Assembly (NCBI RefSeq): GCF_036240795.1
Contig: NZ_CP108454.1
Span: forward strand, 8,058,001-8,122,000
Source: Streptomyces sp. NBC_01268
GTDB lineage: Bacteria > Actinomycetota > Actinomycetes > Streptomycetales > Streptomycetaceae
Direction of reading: 5' to 3'
DNA: 64,000 nucleotides
Shown: positions 50,222-57,441 of the stretch, one piece after another
Numbering within the stretch: the first letter of the stretch is position 1
Layout of the letters: each line of letters begins with the position of its first letter
Notes under the pieces: model-generated
Seen by the model: the letters and a program-made list of their open reading frames with translations, nothing else
Told to the model about the DNA's origin: nothing
Databases searched by the model: none
Translations under genes and position numbers: made by a program

Positions 50222-51889
50222 ATGAGCGACAGCACCCCGCCCACGCCTCCCGCCTCCCCGGCCTCGCCGGAGCCCGACGCGAACGACCCGCTCGGCCTGA
50301 CCGGTCTGTTCACGGGCGGCGGAGAGCCCTGGCTTCCGGTCCTCAAGCCGGTCATCGAGGCGCGGCCGGACGCCGCCACGTTCATCGGCCCGGGCCGCAG
50401 CCCCCAGGTCGTCCCCGTGCGCGAGCTCACCTTCCAGGCGCTCAAGCCCAACCCGCCGCACAAGTGGAAGGTCGTCGCCTTCGGCCAGAACCCCTACCCG
50501 CGGCCGGAGAGCGCCACCGGCATCGCGATGTTCGACAACACCTTCAACGACTGGAAGGACAGCCAGTTCGGACGGGTCGTCAGCATCCGCTGCCTCATCA
50601 AGGCGGCGGCCATGTGGAAGTACGGCATCCCCAAGAAGACGCCCGTCGGCGACGTCCGCGCCCTGCTGAAGGAACGGGACACGGTCCAGCCCCCCGAGTG
50701 GTTCCAGGCGATGCTCACGCAGGGCGTGCTGCTGCTGAACGCCTCGTTGACCGCCAGCGCCGACGGTGCGATGGGCACCGACCAGCACACCGGGTTCTGG
50801 CGCCCGGTGGCCGAGCGGATCGTCGAGGAGATCCTCCGGGCCAAGCAGGAGGCCGTCGACGAGGAGGACCGCGGCGTCGTGTTCGCCTGGTGGGGCGCTC
50901 ACGCCCGCAGTCTGAAGCGGACCGTCCTGCGCCTGCAGAAGAAGTATCCGGGCGTCGAGGTCCGGCACATCGACCACGCCAATCCGGCGGCACAGGGTGA
51001 CCTCTTCTGCGAGGGAGACCACTTCACCACGGTGAACGACGCCCTGCTGTCGCTCGGAGCCGAGGCGATCGACTGGCTGCCGAGCAAGGGCTGGGACAAG
51101 CAGCCCACCGGCGAAGGCGGTCCCGGTGCCGCCGGCGGTGCAGGCACGGACACCGGAGTCGCCGCACGGATGGGGGCCTTCATCGCCTCGACGATGGAGC
51201 TCCACCAGCTCTACCTGGAACGGCTCACCAGCGTCCAGGACGAGGGCCACGTCCTGCCGCCGGTCACCGGGGTGTTCGACACCCCGCTGATGCCCTTCGA
51301 GGACGCCGTCGCCCCGGTCACCGGCGTGCTGTCCGGGCTCGCCCGCCACATCGAGCGCTCGCGTGACTTCGGCAAGCGGCGGGCGGACGAGCAGAGGGGG
51401 GCCGGGCTGTCGGCCGACGCCATCGCCGCGCTCTTCCTCTACACCTGCGAGTCGGGCTTCTACCGGAACATCAACGCCGTCCTGCGGTCCGCGGACCGCA
51501 GCCGCGTCGTGCCCTACCTGCCGTACCTGCGCCTGCTGTTCTCCGCGGTCTCGGAGCTCCCCGCCCACGACCGACCGCTGTGGCGGGGTGTGGGCCTGGA
51601 CCTGCGGCGGCAGTACCCGGTCGGCGAGACCGTGACCTGGTGGGGCGTCTCGTCCTGCACGTCGGAGCTGAGCGTCGCCCGCTCGTTCCTCGGCAGCCGG
51701 GGCAAGCGCACGCTGTTCGAGGTGACCCCCGCCCGCGCGGTGGGTATCCGCAGTTTCTCCGCGTTCACCGGGGAGGAGGAGTACATCCTCGCCCCGGGCA
51801 CCCAGCTGGAGGTCACGGACGTGACGACCGAACGCGGCGGACTGTGCACGGTCAAACTGACCGAGGTGGAGACCCGGCTCGTCTCCTGA
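50222..51889 (+). CDS. Fusion of uracil-DNA-glycosylase-like domain and R-S-ExE ADP-ribosyltransferase
   Basis: 555 aa. Residues about 80-290 align by eye with family-1 uracil-DNA glycosylase: WKVVAFGQNPYP (Asn90 where the catalytic Asp of GQDPYH would be), GVLLLNASLT, VVFAWWGAHA, and HIDHANP with GDHFTTVNDAL (His252; the usual HPSPLS is changed). Residues about 400-555 match an arginine-type mono-ADP-ribosyltransferase: LWRGVG (Arg455), SSCTS (Ser477-Ser481) and GEEEYILAPGT (Glu518-x-Glu520), the R-S-ExE triad. A Gly-rich linker lies between (EGGPGAAGGAGTDTG). Likely role (inference): a domain that recognises DNA or uracil lesions delivers an ADP-ribosyltransferase to DNA or to a DNA-bound protein. 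No signal peptide. It is in an operon with the macrodomain gene under a damage-type promoter. No published fusion of this kind is known to me. Confidence 0.8.
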   Translation: MSDSTPPTPPASPASPEPDANDPLGLTGLFTGGGEPWLPVLKPVIEARPDAATFIGPGRSPQVVPVRELTFQALKPNPPHKWKVVAFGQNPYPRPESATGIAMFDNTFNDWKDSQFGRVVSIRCLIKAAAMWKYGIPKKTPVGDVRALLKERDTVQPPEWFQAMLTQGVLLLNASLTASADGAMGTDQHTGFWRPVAERIVEEILRAKQEAVDEEDRGVVFAWWGAHARSLKRTVLRLQKKYPGVEVRHIDHANPAAQGDLFCEGDHFTTVNDALLSLGAEAIDWLPSKGWDKQPTGEGGPGAAGGAGTDTGVAARMGAFIASTMELHQLYLERLTSVQDEGHVLPPVTGVFDTPLMPFEDAVAPVTGVLSGLARHIERSRDFGKRRADEQRGAGLSADAIAALFLYTCESGFYRNINAVLRSADRSRVVPYLPYLRLLFSAVSELPAHDRPLWRGVGLDLRRQYPVGETVTWWGVSSCTSELSVARSFLGSRGKRTLFEVTPARAVGIRSFSAFTGEEEYILAPGTQLEVTDVTTERGGLCTVKLTEVETRLVS

Positions 51890-51909
51890 CGCAGGGAGGT
51901 TGTGGTGGC

Positions 51910-51935
51910 CCCGGCGGGCACTGGTGGTCGCCGGG
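51910..51935 (+). terminator. Possible terminator after UDG-ART gene
   Basis: A 7-bp stem (CCCGGCG/CGCCGGG) with a 12-nt loop lies 20 nt after the stop. Stability is moderate and there is no U-tract. Confidence 0.35.
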
Positions 51936-52065
51936 CAGCCGCATCGTGGCGTACTGCCCGCACGTAGGGTCGGAGCGTCACTCCTCCGTGGGCGGGTCGC
52001 GTGGCGTGACAGATGCCCCGCGCGTGGTCCGGAACGGCGTGCGCGAGCACGAGCTCCCGTCCTGG

Positions 52066-52123
52066 ATGCGCGTTTCGGATGCTGAATGCGGAAGACGCAT
52101 ACGCCTTTTGCTAGTGTCACGCC
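52066..52123 (+). promoter_or_regulatory. Promoter and dyad operator; probable leaderless start
   Basis: A TAGTGT hexamer at 52112-52117 lies 6 nt before the ATG at 52124, and no Shine-Dalgarno sequence is present. This implies a leaderless mRNA, common in actinomycetes. Upstream an imperfect dyad (ATGCGCGTTTC at 52066-52076 and GAAGACGCAT at 52091-52100) spans the -35 area. The downstream protein has an Xre-type helix-turn-helix, so autoregulation is plausible. Confidence 0.5.
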
Positions 52124-53788
52124 ATGATGGGTACGGAAGACGTCCTCAGGCTCACGGTGTCCGCGCTGATGACGCGCACCGGCGAACGGCAGGGCGATCT
52201 CGCCGCCGGCCTCGGGCAGTCGCAGGCACAGGTCTCGCGCAAGCAGGCCGGCAAGTCCCACTGGTCCCTGGAGGACGTGGATCTGCTCGCGGCCCACTAC
52301 GGGCTGCATCCCCTCGACGTGCTGGCCGGTCCCACGCACGCGGTCGGGGTCCTGCACGGAGCCGTGCCCAGCCTCCAGGCGGGCGCGCAAGCGCTCGCCG
52401 TGCCGCTGCCGCCCCGAGCGCAGCCCGAGTCGGCCCCCACCGTCGAGCCGCCCGCACCCGATGACCCCTCCGCGGCGCCGGACCAGGCGCCCGCGCCGGC
52501 CGGCACGGAGCCGGAGGAGGCGCCCCAGCAGCCGTGCGTGCTGTGTGGGCAACCGGCCACCCTCGAACTCGACGGCTTCCCCCAGCACCTGACCGCGGAG
52601 GAATGCGCGGCGGCCGTCGCCGCAGCCGCCGGAGCCGTGTCCCCTCCCGACCCCCGCCCCGCCCCCGCGGCGCCCGCGGCCGATCGCGAACAGCCGGTCG
52701 GCGCGGCCCCGGAACCATTCCCGACCGTGCCGGCCACCGCCACCCCGGCTGCTGAGCCCGCGGCCCCCGAGCCGGTCCCGCCGGTCGGGCCGACGGCACC
52801 GGTTCCGGCGCGCCCTGTGCGCAGTGCTCCGGGGTACGCCTCCGGCACGCTCGTGGAGCAGATCACGGACCGCGTGCACGAGGTCCTCGCCTCCTGCTCC
52901 GGTGAGGTCGACATGGCGCAGGCGGAGCTGGTCAAGGCGGCGATCCCGGACGTCATGACCCTGCTGAAGGCCTCGCGGGTAGGCGGCCGGTACGAGCACT
53001 CGGAGTTCCCGCCCACAGCGGAGATCCTGCGGAAGAAGTCGCAGAAGGGCGCGGACGACATCTGGGAAGGACGCCCGAAGTGGCGCAACCCGGAGCTCTT
53101 CGCGGCGGCGAAGAAGGGCGAGCGGATCGAGGTGACCGCGCTGGACATGAATGCGGCCTACCTCTCGGCGCTCAAGTGCTGGCTGCCGATCGGCCAGCTC
53201 CGCGAGGACACCAGCGGCGTGCACGACCCGAAGAAGGCCGGCGTCCACCTCGTCACCCCGCCCGACTGGCATCACGACGACCTGCCCAGCCCGCTCGGGG
53301 CCCGGATGGAACCGGGCGAACTGTGGGTCAGTGAGTCCACCCTGCGCCTCCTGCTCGACTGCACGCGCCAAGGCCTCGCCGACGCACCCGTCATCCACCG
53401 CTCCCTCGTCTCGGGCGCCTCGGAAGCACTCCTGGAAAAGCTTCGACGCGCTCTCGCGGAAACCCGGAAATCGGCTCTGGCGAATGGCGATGAATTGACC
53501 GTGGCCTATGTGAAGGCCATGTACTCTAAGTTCGTGTCGACGATCGGCGAGTCCAGTGCGAACCGTGAAATCCGCCGCCCGGACTGGATGCACATCATCC
53601 GCTCGAAGGCGTTCGCGAATCTCTGGATGAAGGCGCACAAGGCCTACAAGGCCGGACTCCAGGTCGTGGAGATCTCCGGCACGGACGAACTCCACATCGC
53701 AGGCGACTGGCGCACGGTCTTCCCGGAGGGCCGGGAACTGAACCAGGTGAAGGAAAAGCAGACGTACGTGCTCGGGGGTAAGCGCTGA
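52124..53788 (+). CDS. Xre-HTH protein with family-B DNA polymerase-like C-terminal region
   Basis: 554 aa. Residues about 10-65 form an Xre-type helix-turn-helix (RQGDLAAGLGQSQAQVSRKQ). Residues 95-245 are a Pro/Ala-rich linker with a CVLCG motif. The C-terminal half carries, in correct order, patterns of family-B (phi29-type) DNA polymerases: VTALDMNAAYLSAL (Asp341, Tyr346; motif A), YVKAMYSKFVSTIG (Lys464, Tyr467; motif B), ISGTDELHIAG (motif C with Gly for the first Asp of DTD) and KEKQTYV (KxY-like). The protein then stops, so the thumb region is missing. It may be a catalytically reduced polymerase fold used for DNA binding or priming. ATG 52127 is an alternative start. Its stop overlaps the next ATG. 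The comparison is by motif only and needs a profile search. Confidence 0.6.
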   Translation: MMGTEDVLRLTVSALMTRTGERQGDLAAGLGQSQAQVSRKQAGKSHWSLEDVDLLAAHYGLHPLDVLAGPTHAVGVLHGAVPSLQAGAQALAVPLPPRAQPESAPTVEPPAPDDPSAAPDQAPAPAGTEPEEAPQQPCVLCGQPATLELDGFPQHLTAEECAAAVAAAAGAVSPPDPRPAPAAPAADREQPVGAAPEPFPTVPATATPAAEPAAPEPVPPVGPTAPVPARPVRSAPGYASGTLVEQITDRVHEVLASCSGEVDMAQAELVKAAIPDVMTLLKASRVGGRYEHSEFPPTAEILRKKSQKGADDIWEGRPKWRNPELFAAAKKGERIEVTALDMNAAYLSALKCWLPIGQLREDTSGVHDPKKAGVHLVTPPDWHHDDLPSPLGARMEPGELWVSESTLRLLLDCTRQGLADAPVIHRSLVSGASEALLEKLRRALAETRKSALANGDELTVAYVKAMYSKFVSTIGESSANREIRRPDWMHIIRSKAFANLWMKAHKAYKAGLQVVEISGTDELHIAGDWRTVFPEGRELNQVKEKQTYVLGGKR

Positions 53789-54393
53789 TGACCGGATCTC
53801 CGGACCTGTGGTCCCGCTGGGGAGAATTCCGCAAATTCAATGCGCAGGGAATGAAGGGCGGCGAAGCCCTGATCCTGGAACTCAACCGGATCGTCTACTC
53901 GTCCGGCATCTCCTCGCCGATCACCTCGAAGCGCGGACTCGCCGCCCGCCTGCGCTACCTCGACAGCACGGCGGGCCGCGCCGCCCTCACGGAGCAGGGC
54001 GTGTCGGCCCGCACGATCCGGTCGTGGATGAAATCCAAGGGGAAGGTGACCCCCACGGCGGCGAACCGCGAGCGGATCGATGCCGCCTACTGGTTTCGCC
54101 GACGGGAGAACCTGATCCGCTCCGGCTGGCTCAAGCGCCACCTCGACAACGACGGCCGCGGTCGCCGGATGGAGATCTACCCCGTCGACCAGAGCCACGT
54201 ACCCGCCGAACGCCTGCGCCCCGGTCTGTCCCAGCGCTCCATCACGGTCCGCTACGTCTGGGGCGACCTCGTCGATGCCTGGGCCGCCCAGGACCAGGCC
54301 ACCGTCGACGAGATCTGGGACGACGTCATCAGCGACCTCGACTCCGACTACAACGCGTACAGCTACGTCTCGTCCGTCGGCATCGGGGCCTGA
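53788..54393 (+). CDS. HTH protein resembling Streptomyces telomere terminal protein
   Basis: 201 aa, translationally coupled (ATGA) to the polymerase-like gene. The central part reads RGLAARLRYLDSTAGRAAL then GVSARTIRSWMKSKGKV, a helix-turn-helix followed by a basic stretch (RIDAAYWFRRREN). This order (ARLRYL, GVSxRTI, R-rich) recalls the N-terminal half of Tpg terminal proteins of linear streptomycete replicons, which are of similar size and also follow a DNA-binding partner gene (Tap). The C-terminus is acidic (DEIWDDVISDLDSDYN). The resemblance is by eye and weak. It could simply be a DNA-binding protein of an integrated element. Confidence 0.5.
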   Translation: MTGSPDLWSRWGEFRKFNAQGMKGGEALILELNRIVYSSGISSPITSKRGLAARLRYLDSTAGRAALTEQGVSARTIRSWMKSKGKVTPTAANRERIDAAYWFRRRENLIRSGWLKRHLDNDGRGRRMEIYPVDQSHVPAERLRPGLSQRSITVRYVWGDLVDAWAAQDQATVDEIWDDVISDLDSDYNAYSYVSSVGIGA

Positions 54394-54506
54394 CCAGCCG
54401 TACGTCCTGGTTTCCGGCTCTCCCCCCGAAGTCCACCCGGGAAGGCCGGTCGCACCGCGCGGGGGATGATGGGGAGGAACGACGGAACACGAGGTCAGGA
54501 GTCTCC

Positions 54507-54845
54507 ATGGCGAAGCCGGTTCACCAACCCCGTGAGGACGCGGAGTTCGATTTCATCCTCAGGATGAGTGGGGTTCCGGTCCTCGCGTACTTCACGGGTA
54601 CGTGGCCCAAGGCGATCGAGCCCTGCCGGGCGATGGACGAGGTCGTGGGCGGCGTCGCCGTGGAGTACGCGGGCCGCCTGACGGCCGTCCGCACCGACAT
54701 CACCCGCTGCCCGGCCGCGACCCAGCGATACGGGATCACCGCGGCAGCCTCGTACGTCCTGTTGAAGGGCGGGGAAGCGGTGGCACACGGCACCGGCCCC
54801 GTGACCGCCGCCGAGGTACGGGAGCTCCTGGACAGCCACCTCTGA
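54507..54845 (+). CDS. Degenerate thioredoxin-like protein
   Basis: 112 aa with the thioredoxin pattern: VLAYFTGTWPKAIEPCRAMDEV, then AVRTDITRCPAATQRYGI, YVLLKGGEAVAHGTG and VRELLDSHL. The WCGPC active site is replaced by WPKAIEPC with an insertion, so only the second cysteine remains, and the cis-Pro loop reads AAAS. Redox exchange of the normal dithiol type is therefore unlikely; another Cys in TRCPA could partner it. AGGAG precedes the ATG by 5 nt. The relation to neighbours is unclear. Confidence 0.75.
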   Translation: MAKPVHQPREDAEFDFILRMSGVPVLAYFTGTWPKAIEPCRAMDEVVGGVAVEYAGRLTAVRTDITRCPAATQRYGITAAASYVLLKGGEAVAHGTGPVTAAEVRELLDSHL

Positions 54846-54879
54846 GGGGGCTGCGGAGCGGCCGGTAGCCTCGGGCGCC

Positions 54880-55029
54880 GTGGGTATACAGCTGGACCCC
54901 GACGAGGCGCACTGGCTCCAGGAGCAGGCCCGCGACGCCCGCCCAGGCTTCATGGAAGCAGAGGGCGGCGTTCGAGGAGTTCCTTGCCCGGCAGGCGTCC
55001 CCCGATGGACAGTGAACCTCTCCACGTGA
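54880..55029 (+). pseudogene. Small ORF, probably frameshifted
   Basis: A GTG-started 49-codon frame encodes GIQLDPDEAHWLQEQARDARPGF, then becomes implausible. The +1 frame continues sensibly from 54953 (WKQRAAFEEFLARQ) to a stop at 55015. A single-base indel would join both into a helical protein of about 44 aa. No family is recognised. Confidence 0.3.
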
Positions 55030-55066
55030 GGTGACCACGCCTCGACCTGAGGTGAGAGAGGGCTCC

Positions 55067-55459
55067 ATGAGTGTCGACGTCTTCGTGTGCCGCTTCGAGA
55101 ACGGCGAGCCGGCACCGCTGGACATGAGTGCCGCGCACGAGGTCCTCGGCCCCTACGTGGTGGCGCGGGACCGCGGGACGGATTTCCTGTCGGTGAGTAC
55201 GGGGGACGGGGAGGAGGCGGACGTGTACCTCAACAGCCCGGCCGGCGTCACCTTCAACCGCTTCGGCGGGGACGGGATCATGGACCTCCTGGCCGTCCTG
55301 CTGCGACGGCTGGGTGCCGTGCTCGTCGTCCCGGGCGGGCCGACCGTGATCCAGCGGGACGAGGAGAGCGAGCATCTGCCCGCCTCCCTGAGGGACGAGT
55401 GGCCCGTCGTCGTGGCCCGTACCGGCGCGGAGATCGACCACGCGATCCGGTCCTCCTGA
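55067..55459 (+). CDS. Hypothetical protein
   Basis: 130 aa, soluble, acidic, with alternating strands and helices: SVDVFVCRFENGEPAPLD at the start, DFLSVSTGDGEEADVYLN, then GIMDLLAVLLRRLGAVLVVPGG and DEWPVVVARTGAEIDHAI. No catalytic motif is evident. ATG 55067 follows GAGAGAGG; an in-frame ATG-like start at 55031 lacks a ribosome site. No family recognised; it could be a standalone cytoplasmic protein of the immunity-protein type, but this is a guess. It converges on the chitinase gene. Confidence 0.65.
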   Translation: MSVDVFVCRFENGEPAPLDMSAAHEVLGPYVVARDRGTDFLSVSTGDGEEADVYLNSPAGVTFNRFGGDGIMDLLAVLLRRLGAVLVVPGGPTVIQRDEESEHLPASLRDEWPVVVARTGAEIDHAIRSS

Positions 55460-55513
55460 GTCCCTCGACGCCCTCGCCTGGGCATCTGCCGTGAGCTCGC
55501 CGTCGGTACGGCT

Positions 55514-55541
55514 CCGGGGCCCGCCTCACGACGGGCCCCGG
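55514..55541. terminator. Bidirectional intrinsic terminator
   Basis: Perfect 10-bp stem (CCGGGGCCCG/CGGGCCCCGG) with an 8-nt loop, between the convergent hypothetical gene and the chitinase gene. Confidence 0.85.
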
Positions 55542-55560
55542 TCCGTTCACCGACGGGGGA

Positions 55561-57078
55561 TCAGCAGGCGCCGAGGTCCTGCCAGACGCCCCACTCGCCC
55601 GTGGTGCCGGGCTCCTCGCCGGTCGTCCACCACTTGGCCTTCCAGGTGTGGCCCTTGTGCGAGACCTGCTGGCCACCGGTGTACACGCTGGAGGAGACCC
55701 ACGGGGCCGCCGTGCACTGCGTGGCGCCGCCCGTGACGGTCAGGGAGAAGACCGCCGCGTGGCCGGCCGAGGGGCTCGCTCCGTTGACCACGATCTGGTA
55801 GGTACCGGAGACCGCGGCCGCCGTGGTGTTCACGGTGAGGGTCGAGGAGCCCCCGGCCGTCACCGAGGTGGGGCTGAGCGTGGCGGAGACGCCGGCCGGC
55901 AGGCCGCTGACCGTGAGGTTCACCGTCTGCGCCGCACCGGCGGTGACGGCCGTCTTCACCGTGGTGGAGGTGGACGCTCCGGCGGTGACGGTGGCGGACG
56001 CCGGGGTGGCGGTCACCGAGAAGTCGTCGGACGGAGTGGTCGTCCCGCTGGTGAAGGGGGCGAAGATGTGGGAGAAGTCCCAGGTGTTCTGCTGGATGCC
56101 GGAGCAGCCGTCGGCGGCCGCGCCGCCGGGGCAGCTTCCGTTGTCCCGCTGGAGCGCCCAGAACGAGAGGGTGTTGATGCCCTTGGAGATCGCCCAGTCG
56201 TAGATCGTGCGGGCGTTGGCGAGGGTGAAGGTCTCGGCCGGGCCGAAGTCGTCGACGCCGATCATCTCGATGATGCCGACCATGCCCCAGAGCTGGGTGG
56301 CCGTCTTCGTGGGGTAGAGCTTGGCGAGTTGGTCGTAGAGGCCCTGGGCGGCCGTCTTGGTGTCCGCGGCCATGTCGTGGGCCGCGTTGTCGTAGTAGTC
56401 GAAGGTCATGAGGTTGACGACGTCGACGCGAGCGCCGTTGGTCACGGCGTTCTTGAGGACCGCGAGCCCGCTGGCGGCGAGGCCGTGGGTGGTCGTCGGC
56501 AGGGTGTACGAGATCTGGATCTGGCGCCCGTTGGCGGCGGCCCGGTCCTGGACCAGCTTGATGGCCTTGTTGCGGCGGTCGATACCGGCGGTGTTGTCGA
56601 GGGCGTCGACCTCGATGTCCATGTCGAGCCGGGTGATGTCGTAGGTCGTGATGACCTTCTCGTACACGGCGGCGATCTGGTTGACGTCGGTGCAGCTGTC
56701 CGCGATCTCGGTGCCGGTGGTGTCGGCCGTGTAGCCGCCGAACGACGGGATGACGTCGCCGCCGCGGGACTGCATGGTCTTGATGTCGGCGCCGAACGAG
56801 GCCTGGGCGATCGGCAGTCCGGTGTCGCCGTTCCAGTACGCGGTACAGGATCCCTTGGCCGCGGTCTGGAGGAACGCCATCGTCAGGTGCTTGGCACCCG
56901 ACTGCGCGCTGAGCGCGGCGGGGCTCTCCCCGGTCCAGGACTCGAAGTAGGGGGCGAAGACCCGGGCGGGGAGGGGGGTTGCCGCCTGGGCGGGAGCGGA
57001 GGAGAGGGTGGCGAGCCCGAAGGCGGCCACGGCGGTCACGGCGGCGGCGAGAGCCGAGCGGAGCGAACGTCGTCTCAT
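55561..57078 (-). CDS. Secreted GH18 chitinase with Ig-like and chitin-binding domains
   Basis: 505 aa. ATG 57078 starts a signal peptide (MRRRSLRSALAAAVTAVAAF, cleavage near AQA|AT). The GH18 barrel spans about 40-340: VFAPYFESW, VIPSFGG and the catalytic DxDxE in ITRLDMDIEV, then VNLMTFDYY and INTLSFWALQRD. An Ig-like module (about 355-450, SVTATPASATVTAG) follows, then a C-terminal chitin-binding domain (about 455-505) with YTGGQQVSHKGHTWKAKWW and GVWQDLGAC. It hydrolyses chitin outside the cell. Upstream direct repeats (57178-57205) match chitin/GlcNAc control elements, so induction by chitin and DasR control are likely. Confidence 0.96.
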   Translation of the reverse strand: MRRRSLRSALAAAVTAVAAFGLATLSSAPAQAATPLPARVFAPYFESWTGESPAALSAQSGAKHLTMAFLQTAAKGSCTAYWNGDTGLPIAQASFGADIKTMQSRGGDVIPSFGGYTADTTGTEIADSCTDVNQIAAVYEKVITTYDITRLDMDIEVDALDNTAGIDRRNKAIKLVQDRAAANGRQIQISYTLPTTTHGLAASGLAVLKNAVTNGARVDVVNLMTFDYYDNAAHDMAADTKTAAQGLYDQLAKLYPTKTATQLWGMVGIIEMIGVDDFGPAETFTLANARTIYDWAISKGINTLSFWALQRDNGSCPGGAAADGCSGIQQNTWDFSHIFAPFTSGTTTPSDDFSVTATPASATVTAGASTSTTVKTAVTAGAAQTVNLTVSGLPAGVSATLSPTSVTAGGSSTLTVNTTAAAVSGTYQIVVNGASPSAGHAAVFSLTVTGGATQCTAAPWVSSSVYTGGQQVSHKGHTWKAKWWTTGEEPGTTGEWGVWQDLGAC

Positions 57079-57441
57079 GGCGATCCAATGGATGTGGGGG
57101 AGCGGGGAGTGCGTCGACGTCCTTGTCACGCACGACTGTCGGGATACGGAGTAACCCCGCGGCCATGGGCACGTCAATGGCCTGGACCAAACTTGGACTA
57201 GACCAATTTCGCGACTCGTTGCGTGGTACATCCAGCCGGTGCGGGCACTTGCTGGAGCGATGCGCACGGGCGGCCCGATTGGTCCAGCGAGCCAGGGGCG
57301 GCGCTCCGCTCGCCCGGAAGCGGTCGAGCGGGGCGCTTCGGTTCAGGACCCCAGCGCCCCCCGTCGCTCGACCGTGCCGTTGCGCGGGCACTGGCGTACC
57401 GCGCGCCCCGGGCCCCGTTCGGGGAGGCCTCCGGGCACGTG
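57079..57441. other. 363-bp intergenic region: chitinase promoter and unassigned sequence
   Basis: The part nearest the chitinase holds its control repeats at 57178-57205. The remaining ~235 bp, up to the histidine kinase stop, show no gene, repeat or clear terminator that I can support. Confidence 0.6.
57178..57205 (-). promoter_or_regulatory. Chitinase-type direct repeats / DasR-like site
   Basis: Read on the minus strand: TGGTCTAGTCCA (57205-57194) and TGGTCCAGGCCA (57189-57178). Pairs of such 12-bp repeats are the hallmark of Streptomyces chitinase promoters. The first also matches the DasR element core TGGTCTAGACCA at 11 of 12 positions. They lie 100-127 bp upstream of the start codon. 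Confidence 0.85.

Noticed and set aside
50117..53695. 1192-codon minus-strand frame across the macro, UDG-ART and polymerase-like genes
   Set aside because: The plus-strand genes carry diagnostic motifs and ATG/ribosome-site or leaderless signals; the antisense translation is Gly/Arg rich without motifs.
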